64,000 nt of DNA, from the NCBI RefSeq assembly GCF_947507565.1, contig NC_089186.1, forward strand, positions 992,001 through 1,056,000. Direction: 5' to 3'. The position numbers were made by a program, and so were the translations under genes. Positions 48,601 through 59,953 of the stretch are shown here, piece by piece. The stretch's first letter is position 1, and each line of letters opens with the position of its first letter. The stretch comes from Oscarella lobularis (Eukaryota; Porifera; Homoscleromorpha; Homosclerophorida; Oscarellidae). The notes below the pieces were generated by a model. It ran no database searches, had not been told where the DNA came from, and saw only the letters and a program-made list of their open reading frames with translations.

Positions 48601-51600
48601 GCCCAAATCGTCCTATCCTGTTCATATCCGTCATCTTCGTCCTCCCTGCTAACTTGGCAATATTTACAAAGTCTTCGTCGCGAAAAGTGGCATTATTGTA
48701 AGCCCAAAAAGCGGGCCCCTGGCAGTGCTTCATGCCGGGCGAGAGGAGAGAAGATGTACCCCCTTCGCGCCAGTCAATGAGAATCGACACTTCGGTAGCA
48801 CCAACATTGTCGGCATTTTGAACAAGTTCTTTGAAGACGCCGGCGTCGTCCTCATATTCAGCCAGAATGTTGCTGATGCGAACTGTGAGACGTTCGTTGG
48901 GACCGAGCTGCTCAAGGCCAAAGTCAAGAGTGTCTGATGGAGCCAGACGTTTGCTCAACGAATGAATGCCCAATTTGTAGGCCGTGTCGTGTGTAATTTT
49001 TCGGTGAATCACTTTATCTTCGTCGGTAAGTGAACTTTTGTCTCTAGAGCGGAGCCACTCGGCATCACAGTACATAACTTTGGAACAGGGTTGAAGATCA
49101 AGAACGCTGTAGTTGTCAACAGGCACGAGAACTTTTTCTCTTACATGCTCTGGCAGAACGGCGAACTCTTCTGTCACCCAATTCAGGATCTGAATAGCCA
49201 GATCCAAATCTCGTTGGAAATTCGCTTTCGGTTCTCCGCTCTCATGAGCATACTTGATTTCGTTTAGAACCCGAAGAACGTCCGATCGAGTGAATTCTTC
49301 TTGAATAGTCAAAACTTTGACGAGGTTTGGCTGCTTCAAATGAGGATACCGGTCGATCTTGAAGAGCCAAGGTTCCAAGGAAGACCGAAAAAGACTTGAC
49401 TGAGCAATTTGGTCTGCACGAACAAAACCGTGAGTTTCGTTAAGCCAGACGAACGACGCATTTTTGAAACGTTTAGATATTTCACGACACAATGAAAGAA
49501 GCGTCCAGCAGGAGTCGGTTAACTTCAGAAGTGTTTTGAAGAAAGACTCCATTAACTCATCAAATTCTCCCGGAGACGGATGCGTGCTGTAATGCTTAAT
49601 AGCTCTTTCCCATTGATTCATGACGTCGCTGAGTGCGGGAAGTCGAAGTCCGAGAAGCTGCATCAAGCTCTTATCGCACACCACTCCACCTTTGACTATG
49701 AATGCGCTGCTACCAACGAGGCAAGATAAATCGAATAGAGACACTCCCATGTCCGACACAGTGCAGACGACGTCCCTTGGAAAAGCTGCTCTTGTAGAGA
49801 TAGCTTTCCATGGAAGAACACTGCAAATTTCTCCCGGTTGGCTCTCAACGGGACACCAGTTTAGCTCACGAACTCGATCTGCATAAGTTAAAGTGGATGA
49901 CCGATCCTGTCTCCAAACAGTGTCTGCTAGTTTTTGCCTTGCCCACAGGTTGCCAGATAGCAGGTGGAACAGTGCTTCACATTTATCTATATCCCCTCTC
50001 GACGCACATTCGGCAATTTCAAAAAGTTCTGACGCAGTAATAGACTCTAGCTGGCGAGCGGCTACGGTGCGGAAAAGCTTGCGACCGTACTCAAAAGAGG
50101 GATCAAAGCGCCCTGTTGGGAAAACCGGTTGTTTAGAAAGAAGCCTTGCCTGTATTCCGAAAGGTAGGAAAATTTCCGACGGTTTTCTAAGAGAGCCGTC
50201 GGACACAGAAACAAACTCCAACCTCGCCATTTTCTCCCAAACAGCATTATCGATTTGCTGCTCAGTATCTAGTAGATATTCCACTACTGTGGTCCGGTCG
50301 TCTCTTGAATATGTCGAAAAATCAGGAAAGACGAACATTAGGAAAACGTCCGACAAGGAACGATAGTAAACGAAATCCGAAAGGAACTTCAAAATTGCTG
50401 ATTCCTCGTGATTGGGAGACGCCAGAAGATCCCTGCGAATAGGAAGACCTTTTTTTAACGAGCGAGGGGCAAAACTGGTGCACTGCTTAAGGCTTGCAAA
50501 AGCATTTGTCTGATAAAGACGAAACAAAGGAATATATAAAAGACTACGTCTCTCCTCGATATCTTTCGGCGGATTAGTTCGGATGATGCTGTATAGAAAG
50601 AAAAGCATTTCTTCACATTGTCGATCAGACCAGCTCACCGAAGATGCCGACACTTTGGCAAGACACGCGAGAACGCTCGGTGGAGTCCAAATGTAATCTG
50701 TCAATTCGTCATTTGAGGAAACGTACTCGGGACAGTCTTGAAGAACAACGCATCCGGTGTTTGCAAGAGCCGCCGATAACGAAGACGACAGCTGAACCGA
50801 AGCCGAGTCGTGCCGAGCAAAGATAATCTTTTCGTGACGAACAAGCTGAGCCATGCAACCTTGTGCATTGGCTAAAAGGCACAATCGCGTACTCAATGAA
50901 GTCACTTAGAACACCACGATGCTTTGCCAGCCACTGCCACAGTTGCTGCATCCATTCCCTAGTTGGATGACCATGCTGCACGGGATTCCAATAAACAGTG
51001 CTCACGTCACGTTTTATGGCAGTCCAAGTTTTATCAAAGACGCTTTTTAGAAGTTTGGAGACGTTGTGAACGTCCACGTGCTTCAGTCGCAAGGATGTGC
51101 AGCTTGAACGCGACGTCAGTTTCTTGTACAGCGGCTTTTCAACGGACGCGTCAAGAAATTTCATTTCCATCCCAGGAAACAAAGACAGAGGAAATTCTTC
51201 ACCTGCAATGTAAACCTCTTCACCTTGAACGTACCTCTGACGACTCCGAAAGGCGACAAACGTTAGATTGCTCACTGGCAAAAGACAAAGTCCGTCTAAA
51301 TCTGAAAAGGAATTGTCCGCTAGAACACAATGAAGTAGACTCAGCTTTTGTCGACGCGAGAGAGTCTGATAGTGGGAATTATCCTTGAGTGCAGAGCGAA
51401 TATACTTCGAGTCAAAAGTTTTATACTTAGCGTTGACGTACTCCAAACTCTCCAAGACATTTTCTGGAGCAAGCACGACCTTCTCTCCAAGAACCAACAT
51501 TTCTTCAAATGCAATATTCTTATGTTCACCCATCGTTGAAGAGTCGTTCAGAACAGAATCTGAAAGTTTAATCCAATTTCCTCCCTGTGCTTCCGTCCAA

Positions 51601-54600
51601 AGAATCTCGTTCCGTTTCAGTTCAGATAATAATCCAGGCAGCACTGTCTTCTTCAAGTGTTTTTTAACGTCACTAGGACGCGGCCAAGCTCTATAGACGT
51701 TCGTGTGGCCAAGAGAAAGCGAAACAGCTGTTCTAATTAGCCCACTGTAAGCAGGAACAATTAAATGCTCCAGCAACATATAATTCCACAGCGCCTTTTC
51801 ATCGACCTGCCTGTCAGTTCCAGGCCACTTCAGCTTGCGTCTATTGTCTGCTACGCTGAACGATGCGTGAACGTGTACAGGCAAACCGGTATTGGTGCTA
51901 TCGTCATTGCCAGGAGGAAGCGGCAAAAAGCAGAAAATTCGACCCAAGCTATCTGCCTGCTCAGTGAAAGGCTTCAAGGGAAGGGCAAGTCCAACCCAAG
52001 GCAACTGATTCAACTCTATAGCCATTTGTGCAACTTTGGCGTTTTCTTTAGAGACGTAGTGTGCAAGTAGCCAGCGCTGTGTTATAGGAACCTTACTGCG
52101 ACTGCATGACGTGACGCTAACGGTGAAAATTTCTTGCACTAGTGCATGGTTTTTTCTGATACCAATTTCTAGTCGTCTTCGTGCTTCTTCAACGACATGC
52201 TTAGTATCGCTTCCAAGAGCCACGCTGAATACTTCATTTGGGGTTGCTTCGCCAGGACTCCATTCAAGAATTTTGATAGAAGTCACGGACTTCAAAAAAA
52301 GAGGAACGAGATGAGCGTCGGCTTTGAAGGACTCAAACAGACTGCGAATAGTCGCTGGTGAATGAGTTCTCTTGCTCAGCTCCGACGCTGAGCCATTCGT
52401 CCTCAACGGAAAACGAAAGAGCGTCCCTTTGAAGTCGCCGTCAGAAACTCTGCAGCCAAGAACGTTGTATGGAGCGAACTGATCCGGAAAAGCTTTCGCG
52501 TCACTGAGGAGATAAGAGCGACCGGATTCTCCTTCAGCAACGTATTTCTCGTGAGGGTAAAAAAATCCCACAATTTTTCCACTGACAACACTTGGTAAAT
52601 CTGAAAGGCAGCCAGTGAGATTAAAAAATTAGTGACCACGTGCGATTTACCGGTCAAATGATACACGGAACTGAAACCGATTCCAAAGCGGCCTATTTTC
52701 ATTGGACCTTCCTCTTTAGCGCTTTGATATGGATTTTGAATTCCTTCCCAATCCTTCTCTGCAAAGACAGCGTTGTTTTGGGCATAAAGAGCCGGACCTT
52801 GAAATTGCTTCATCTCGGCATTGATGACCGAATCTCTTCCGTATGCATTAGGTCTTGCGTCCAATAGGAACTGAACTTCAGTTGCACCTGCATCGTCGGC
52901 ATTTTGAATAAGTTCCTAATCAAACGATTAGTTTATTCCATGGTGCGTATTGAAGACCTTGAGGATTTGGCCTCCTTCTGGATATCTCTCGAGAATGTCC
53001 CCAAATAATTTGCTGAGTGGCGGCGTCCGTTGTCCGAACGCTCCTCCTGATAAACGGGCCATTTTTGAGCGCAGAAGCCGGATAACTGAACTGTCTTTAG
53101 TTGCTGCAAAATGCAACGCATTGCGGTTTATCTAGAGTGGCAAATGAAAGAAGGACAGAAATTGATATTGTGGCTCACGTAATCTCTAGCAGCAACATTG
53201 GCTCCTAGATATATCATTTGCTGAACAAGGGCAAAAAAAGGACGCAATGAATTGCATGCGTGCATTAGTGGTGTCATTCCGTTCTAAGAGTAGACAGTGG
53301 TAAAAGAATACGTCTGCACGATCAAGTTAATTAAAAAAAATACCACATCAACTTGATTAATTTTGACGCCTTTCTTGATAACAAGATGTTGAAGAACATT
53401 TAGTATGTGAGACTGCGATTTAATTAAGAATAGTATAAAATGTCATTCGATAGTAGCACCAAATTTATGAACTCACCGTATCTGAAACGGAATGCGGTTT
53501 AGCCCTGCAGGCTAATGTTAAAGCTGTTTTTCCTTCCTAGAACAACATTAGACGATAAGACACATACACTTCACTTCTCCTAAGACCTGATTGGAAATAT
53601 TGACATTAAAAATAATGTCACTTTTAAGCCATTGATAGTATGATTGCCAATAGCCTTTTGTTGCCAACCAGCATAAAAACTTGCTTTCACACTAAATTCA
53701 GTAATTAGGAACGGAAAGTTGTTTAACATAATTAAATGTACTGCTCTTAGATTCGCAATTGTTTTCTGAATCAAAGCAGTGTTTTGTTTTGCCTGATTTA
53801 TTAGAAGTATAGAAGATAGGGAGTCAGCTCAGGATACGTACCTTCTTCAACAACGAGTCTTCAGATCCGTTTCCCTTTGAATTTTTTTCTTTAATTGCAC
53901 AACGAACAATTTCTATCCGATCAGAAGCTTGAGAACACTTCAATTTCATAACATGGAGTTTTGGTAACTAAACGAAAGAAGTGGTACAAAAATACTACAC
54001 CGCTGGGAAACGATCTTACAAAAATTGAATCCAAAATTTCACCAAAAATCAGCGAGGCCACGTGACGATTGTACTCCGCACGTCTGTGACTTTCCTGAAC
54101 ACGATCACGAATTTGAAACAAAACATCCGGCATTAAACGTCCTAAAATATATAAACAGCTCAGACCTTTCCGACTAAAAGATTTTACACAAACCAATTGG
54201 AGCCCAAGGAAACGTCCCAAAAGATATCAACACTCCAGCATCAATCTTATGCAAGACACTTAGAATCCCACAGTCACCAAGATGATGCATCAGGTTGATA
54301 AAAGCACCTCCTGATACAGTTATAGTGACCATGCAAGAACCATCTTCAACACATAGCTCAATATCGCATTTTCGTATTTTCATTATTCTTGCTATGTATT
54401 GAATGAAGTCTTTTTCCTCTTGCTCAAATCGTCGGCGATCAATATTAGGAAGCATAATACTAATTTTGACCTTTTCAGCAACTTTCCCTTCATTATTCCG
54501 TTTAATTACAGTAGGCGGAAATTGGTGCTTGATTCTCACCCGCTTTAAAAGAGCTTCTTGCAAATAGCCTTTCAAAGCCTCAACAAAGGAGTCTTGATGC

Positions 54601-57600
54601 AGCAGATACCAATCTTTCAATTCCTTGGTGACGTCTACAAAAACAGTCTCATCGCTTACAGTCTCATCGCTGGGTGAAACGTCATCACGATCCAGAACAG
54701 TGACAGTCGTTGATCGTCTTCGAATTCCTTGACGTAAAGACTTGCCACACCGACCACCGCGTTTGCGAGAACTCGGTAGCCTTGTGCGAAACGACGCCTT
54801 TCTCAGAGCGGATTTTTGAAAATGGGGGTTAAGGCACAGGTAAAGGTCACATCCAGCTCCCCCGTTTATTTTGAGTAGGACATCACAAAAGGTGGCAAAG
54901 CTCGGTTTTGGCTTGCAACGTAGTATTCTGTACAGCTTTCGCGCGGTTTCCGCCTTGGATTCTCGCTCAAGCCCGACGACGATGTCACGACTGCGCACCC
55001 GCTGGCGCAACCGTGGATTGTCCGCTGGGGGACGCAGCCCTTTCCGGGCCACGGCCCCGTTCGATCGACGCGCTCTCTGTAGCTAGTTAAACTTAAGCTT
55101 TATTGACGTCTGCTTAGCTACTCTCCCTGGTCACCAGTTTGGCCAGAACCGGAGCCCCTCCTCTAATATTCGCTATTAACCTCCTGACGTCACTACTACA
55201 CTACGTAACATAAACACATACGTCACTACACAGACAGCCCGTATATAGAATCGTCACACTCCTCCCCTCTTAGTTTGACGTGTATCTTCACGTCAACACC
55301 AGGAGTTTTGCTTTGATTCCCCTACTACTACAAACATAGAGTCACAGTCCGGACCACGTACAGAAAACTTGAAAACAGGGATCCCCCCAGACTAGCTCTC
55401 CTAGTCTGTAACACCGTGCACCTTCTCGGCTCCCTCACAAATCTCAGGTTCACCTGACATATTGCTTCAACCTTATCACACCGGCTCCCTCACGACAACC
55501 ACTCCTTCGCTTCGCTTCAGCCCACATCACACCACAACTTCATCTCACTGGCTCCCTCACGGCAACCCCTCTTTGGCTCCGCTTCACCCCACATCACAAC
55601 GGCTACCTCACGACTACTCCTAGACGACGCTTCAGGTCTCCTCACCAGCTTCCTCGCGACGACCTCAAATCTCACCACCTCTCATCACGTCTCTCGCGCA
55701 CACTCTGCTAATGGTGCCAATAGGCCAGCGTCCGCATACAGCCTAGACTACCGCTTACTAGCTTTGCACATCACGACTTCGCTATGCATACTCGCGTATC
55801 CATATACTTAGCCTATTTTTTTCCTCTGTTGTACCTCTCGACTTTATCTAACCTTGATACTCTTTTTCTCAGATCCACTCTTTCCAGCAGCTACTGATTC
55901 ATTCTCTTTGCTTTTCTTTCAAACGACTCTTTGGCTCATTTTTTTCCTTCCAACTCTCCACTGAAGTTTCCTCGATTTTGTTCTTTAGGTTCGTCACTAT
56001 TCGCTTTTCTCTCCACCGTGTTCGCTTCAACAGCACCTGAAGTCATTCAATCTCTCGTTCACCTTCTTTGCTCCACGTTGTTCATTCAACCCACAAACAC
56101 GCACGCACACGCACGCGATTTCAGTAGCACAGAAACGGCATAACAATCGATTAACCATACTTCTCGTAGCACAACCCTCTGCACCGCCAACGACAATACC
56201 ACTTTTTCACGAAGTGCGGAACTTCTCTTGCAGCAGCCGACTTCCGCTATACTTCCGCTAACGTGTACAGTACTTCCTCTTGTCAATCTTGCGCTACGCC
56301 ACACATTCGCTCTGTGTCCCTTCGATCACCTTCTCTTTTCGTCTCTTTTCGCGCTGCCATCGTCTGTTGTTTACCTCTTCCATTGCACGCACAGACTCTC
56401 GCTTCGCTTCTTCAATTTGTCCTGAAGACCAAACCTCTGCTGTTGCTCTTCAGTAATTGTCTCGTTCCTTTTGGAAGTTCCCCTTTCATTTTTCTCAATT
56501 CGACTTCTTTCTTGCGCAAATTCACCGACGATTGGACTTTCAACGATTGCGGTCCTTTTTGAAGCATGACACTCGCCAACTTGTTCACAGCCGAATCTTT
56601 CAATTTCTTCTCCAAATCCAAGAGTTTTGTCGTCGTTTCAAGACGATTTTCAACTTCGTCCAATTTCAACTGCACATCCTCATATCGTGATTGAAGATAT
56701 TTCATCTGCTCGCTCTTTCTCTGCAAATGTTGCAACTTTTTCTCAGCTTGTAGCAATAGAGATCGATTGTCTTGCATCTCAATCCGATCTCTCTGCATAT
56801 TCTCTTGCAATTCGAGTTCAATCATCATCTTTTCTCTCTCCAATTCCGATTGTTTTGACTCGGCAACGTTCATTGCTCGATGAGAATTTTCCACCGAAGC
56901 ATCGGCCATTTCGAGTTGCAAGGCAAGAGTATCCTTTTCTGTCTGCAAACGATTGAGTGTGCATCTCAGTTCGTTGAGAGATTCTGCTCAACAAACTGAC
57001 TCTTCGCTTTAGCGGAAGCAATGATTTCGGCGTCAAATCTCTCCTGGAGTTTTCTCTGCTGCATTCCTTCAGTTCGACTAGCTCGTTTCAATGAAATCAT
57101 CTCTTTCTGCATTTTATCAAAGTCCTCCTTGACACTAGTAGTTATCATTTCCAAATCCTCGTTTCTTCTTGTCAACTCCTCGATCACTCCTTCCTGTTGT
57201 CTTGTCTCTATTCGCGTTGCTTCGAGTCTTCTCACCAATTCTTCGACTTCTTCGTTGGCCGCCGATAATTCCTCTTCGACGCGCTTCAAACCGTTCTGCG
57301 CATGTTGCAAATCGACGGTTTTTTCTTCGACTTCCTGTCCCGCTTGAAGTGCTCTCTCTTCAAATCGCTTTCGCTTTTCCGTTTTCGCCGCAACAGCCGC
57401 ATCCGTCTTCTTTTTCAATTCAATCATCTGAGCCTCTTTGTTTCTCTCTCCGTCGAGTCCGTTCTCTGCCCAACAGCACGCGACCACACAATTTTCCTTC
57501 GTCACTCGAAATCTTGTTCCGCCTGCCAACTAACGACTTCGCTCGCTCATTTCGCTCGCCGACGCCTTAGCTCCTCCCACTGTCTCTCGTGCCAGGCGGC

Positions 57601-58657
57601 ATTTTTTTATCTCTCCTAACTCCTCCCATCGCGGATACACCCTTCTTGCGATCCTCGCCGAGAACTCCTCAAATCGGTCTTTCTTCGCTCGCCCACATGC
57701 GCTCTCGATCCGTTCATCATTTTCGTCCCTCTAGTCTTGACGCGCTGCGATCTTTTTCTCGCTCGCACATTCCCACCTGTTTCGTCGACTCCGCCCACGA
57801 CTCGGTCTTTCCCTCTTCCCACGGGTAGAAAGGCGCCGATCATACCGTCTCTTCGCTCAAATCGCTTTCGCTCGACACAAGTTCGCCTTCTAAGATCACT
57901 CTCTCGCCTCTCTTTCGATCGCGCCGTCCACATTTGACTCTTTCACCACTGTTCCGCCACGTTTCCGTCTTCTAGGCCGTTCTTCGTCCCTGCGAACTGC
58001 TCGTCTCGCTTTCCTTTGTCTCTTCGTCCTATCCCTCGCCATCCTGATGCTTCGTTTCGCGTCAGCGTCTCCGTCCAGCTCGATCCCATCTGTCGGCTAG
58101 CATCTTCTTTCGCGCTCACGCCCCCTCGACTGATTTTCGATCTTTCTTTACGTCGCTCCATTCCTTCATCCACCGATGGCCCCTTCACGCACGCGCCAGT
58201 CTCTTCGGAGGACGCCGAATCCGACTCCTGTCACCAAATGTCACGACTGCGCACCCGCTGGCGCAACCGTGGATTGTCCGCTGGGGGACGCAGCCCTTTC
58301 CGGGCCACGGCCCCGTTCGATCGACGCGCTCTCTGTAGCTAGTTAAACTTAAGCTTTATTGACGTCTGCTTAGCTACTCTCCCTGGTCACCAGTTTGGCC
58401 AGAACCGGAGCCCCTCCTCTAATATTCGCTATTAACCTCCTGACGTCACTACTACACTACGTAACATAAACACATACGTCACTACACAGACAGCCCGTAT
58501 ATAGAATCGTCACAACGAGCTCATCGTAATGATGCTCTTCGACGCACTTCTCAGCAAACAACTCGTCGAGAAGACTGCCGCTTAGGACGTTCGCAAGAAG
58601 GGTAATAGCTTTACCCATCACAGGCCGAAAACGAGTAGACCACAGCCGGTCACCCAT
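39689..58657 (-). CDS. CARD-ankyrin-sacsin fusion gene (SACS-like, J domain and HEPN), CARD exon split by an LTR element
   Basis: About 4,970 residues when spliced. A CARD exon (ATG at 58657, resumes 54982-54194) encodes [20 protein letters not shown] and, past the insertion, [20 protein letters not shown], then an uncharacterised domain. Small exons follow: 54141-53999, 53967-53842, 53691-53587, 53536-53477, 53412-53344, 53283-53179 and 53131-52958. Most encode ankyrin repeats ([30 protein letters not shown]). Sacsin starts at [23 protein letters not shown] (52915-52651), then a single exon 52600-39689. It holds the rest of repeat 1, repeat 2 (near [16 protein letters not shown]), repeat 3 ([14 protein letters not shown]), a J domain with HPD (near 40440) and a C-terminal HEPN domain ending at 39689. 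All junctions are GT-AG in frame. Human sacsin, a chaperone-linked protein, has UBL instead of CARD-ankyrin. An extra T in a TTTT run (50874-50877) shifts the frame, likely a consensus error or recent mutation. Confidence 0.85.
54983..55258 (-). repeat. 3' LTR (276 bp)
   Basis: Direct copy of 58239-58514, with the same boundaries and TG...CA ends in element orientation. Confidence 0.93.
55259..55271 (-). other. Polypurine tract of the LTR element
   Basis: Minus-strand AAGAGGGGAGGAG lies directly before the 3' LTR start TGTGACG, where plus-strand priming is expected. Confidence 0.8.
55272..56411. other. Non-coding 3' interior of the LTR element
   Basis: Strongly pyrimidine-rich on the plus strand (purine-rich in element orientation), with TCACATCACA-type short imperfect repeats at 55440-55700. 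No coding frame is supported. Confidence 0.5.
56412..57427 (-). CDS. Coiled-coil reading frame inside the LTR element (one frameshift)
   Basis: Two abutting minus-strand frames, 57427-56966 (ATG in [10 protein letters not shown]) and 56948-56412, read as one coiled-coil protein of about 340 residues if a one-base shift near 56965-56975 is bridged: the first frame ends [10 protein letters not shown], the overlapping frame continues [17 protein letters not shown]. The whole product is heptad-rich ([25 protein letters not shown]), like tails of cellular coiled-coil proteins. It has no gag, nucleocapsid or pol motif. It may be a captured host cDNA fragment or a highly diverged gag-like protein. 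The codons and length argue against a chance frame. I cannot name the source gene. Confidence 0.6.
57428..58215. other. 5' leader region of the LTR element
   Basis: Lies between the primer-binding site and the coiled-coil frame. Purine-rich on the minus strand, with basic Arg/Lys/Glu-rich short frames (57933-57616, 58188-57943) that look compositional and not coding. Probably untranslated leader and packaging sequence. Confidence 0.4.
58216..58236 (-). other. Primer-binding site of the LTR element
   Basis: TGGTGACAGGAGTCGGATTC (minus strand), 2 bases from the LTR. It is complementary to a tRNA 3' end ending CACCA, including T-arm-like GAATCC. I do not assign the isotype. Confidence 0.85.
58239..58514 (-). 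repeat. 5' LTR (276 bp)
   Basis: Direct copy of 54983-55258. TATATA at about 58498-58503 (minus strand) could be the core promoter of the element. Confidence 0.93.
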
Positions 58658-58976
58658 TATCCTTCGGACTCTCTCGAGCGCGCTACACTGTATTCCAGAA
58701 CACATGCCCCGGATGTGTCTGGGAAGTTGGGGACACGGATCGGATCCGTGGTCTGGGTTTCCGAGGCAAGTCTCCCAAGAGAGATGCCGTACGGTCGAAA
58801 AGCGAGGCATTATTTTTTGAGGGTGCGCGTTGGCCTAGGGCCTTTAGTCGCGTTTTTTGACTTTTCGACGTCCGATTTTGACGAAGCGACCGCTTCGAAG
58901 GCGATCGTCTGAGCTTTTTCGAAGCAATAACGAAGCGATTTTTTCGATAAACTACATACATAGCAAAAGATCATGG

Positions 58977-59010
58977 CCGTATGACACGTTGCAGGCAACG
59001 TGTCATACGG
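58977..59010. repeat. Perfect palindrome, 16-bp stem
   Basis: CCGTATGACACGTTGC, then AG, then the exact reverse complement. The core ACGTTGCAGGCAACGT is shared with the hairpin at 59954-59993, but the outer parts differ. Confidence 0.95.
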
Positions 59011-59953
59011 AGCGTTGCTTAATTCGTTGCATACGGTCTTGACACGCTACGTCACAACGAAAGCCCGCCCCTTATTAACCAATTACCTGGACACGTTTTC
59101 AGGAGCGTGCCTCTGGAATCCGCCCTAATATGCATCACGCGAGCCACCTTTTCAAATAATTATATATTTTTATTATTTACAAATTACTCTTTACAGCCAT
59201 AGCGACTAAAAATCCTGATTCTTCGTGCACTACAAAAAATCCTAACACTATAAAAATACAGGGATGCACTGTAAAAAGTTCTAACCTTTAGCTAAACTAA
59301 ATACGCTGCTTACCTCTACGAAAATGGAAATGCTAAAGAAAAAAAGAATTAGTCTTCCCCACCGTGCCCATCTTACTTTTCCTGTCACTGGCCGAGTGAT
59401 CCCTGCATTTCGACCTTTCTAGCTGCCACAGCAATGCATTTACCTACAGATAATACGCCGAAAGTGGCTCCCAAGGTCATACCGTTGCTTTTCGCGTCTT
59501 ATTCCGCGCCGAATAACGCCACGGGTTCCTCGAAACGTGCTATCTAGAATGAAAGAAGCACTTTTCGAGCCGGTAGCCTCTTAGCGACGCTGTAGAGCGA
59601 AATTAGGACGCTGTATGGTTTACCTCGACCGCGGAAAGTGGGCCGAAAAGACCGTCGTTGCCTCGCCGTCGTTACAGCATTGCTAAAAAACCAGTTTAGT
59701 TACTTCGCGTCGGTTATCTACTGCTTCTAATAAGTTGGACGATCCGTTCGCGTTCCGTACACAAACTTGGCGACCGTTGACCGTTTGAATAGCGTCTACG
59801 CGCCTGCAGTAAAGAACGCTGCGCGTGCGCGAGCCCAACCCTCGTTGCCAGCCCGACAGGTCAAGACCGGCCCACCGGCCCCACCCCTCGACATAACCTA
59901 ATTAATCTAGTTAGGCGTACAGACCCAACCTCCTTGACACGCTAAAGTCCCGG

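Larger units (their letters stand above)
54983..58514 (-). mobile_element. Non-autonomous LTR retrotransposon, 3.5 kb, inserted in the CARD exon
   Basis: Two 276-bp LTRs, apparently identical, flank a 2,980-bp interior. Read on the minus strand, the LTR starts TGTGACGATTC, has TATATA soon after, and ends GTCGTGACA. Two bases inside the 5' LTR lies a primer-binding site starting TGGTGACAGGAGTCGGATTC, complementary to a tRNA 3' end with CCA. A polypurine tract AAGAGGGGAGGAG precedes the 3' LTR. The flanks share the 4-bp duplication ACGA (plus strand; 54979-54982 and 58515-58518). No protease, reverse transcriptase, integrase or zinc-knuckle sequence is visible, so it must rely on another element. 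The interior carries a coiled-coil reading frame. The near identity of the LTRs implies a recent insertion. Confidence 0.92.

Noticed and set aside
54983-55258. The frame starting [12 protein letters not shown] just upstream of the CARD second half as the sacsin start
   Set aside because: Those codons lie inside the LTR; the true upstream codons are on the other side of the element at 58515-58657.
58216-58236. A tRNA gene
   Set aside because: Only the 3' end complement is present, placed two bases from an LTR; this is a primer-binding site.
55259-58238. Complete autonomous retrovirus-like element with gag-pol
   Set aside because: The interior is under 3 kb and no protease, reverse transcriptase, RNase H or integrase motif was found on either strand.
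57616-58342. Basic, Arg-rich frames in the 5' part of the LTR element and across its LTR
   Set aside because: Purine-rich composition keeps several frames open; no gag or nucleocapsid motif, no start context, and one of them crosses the LTR boundary.
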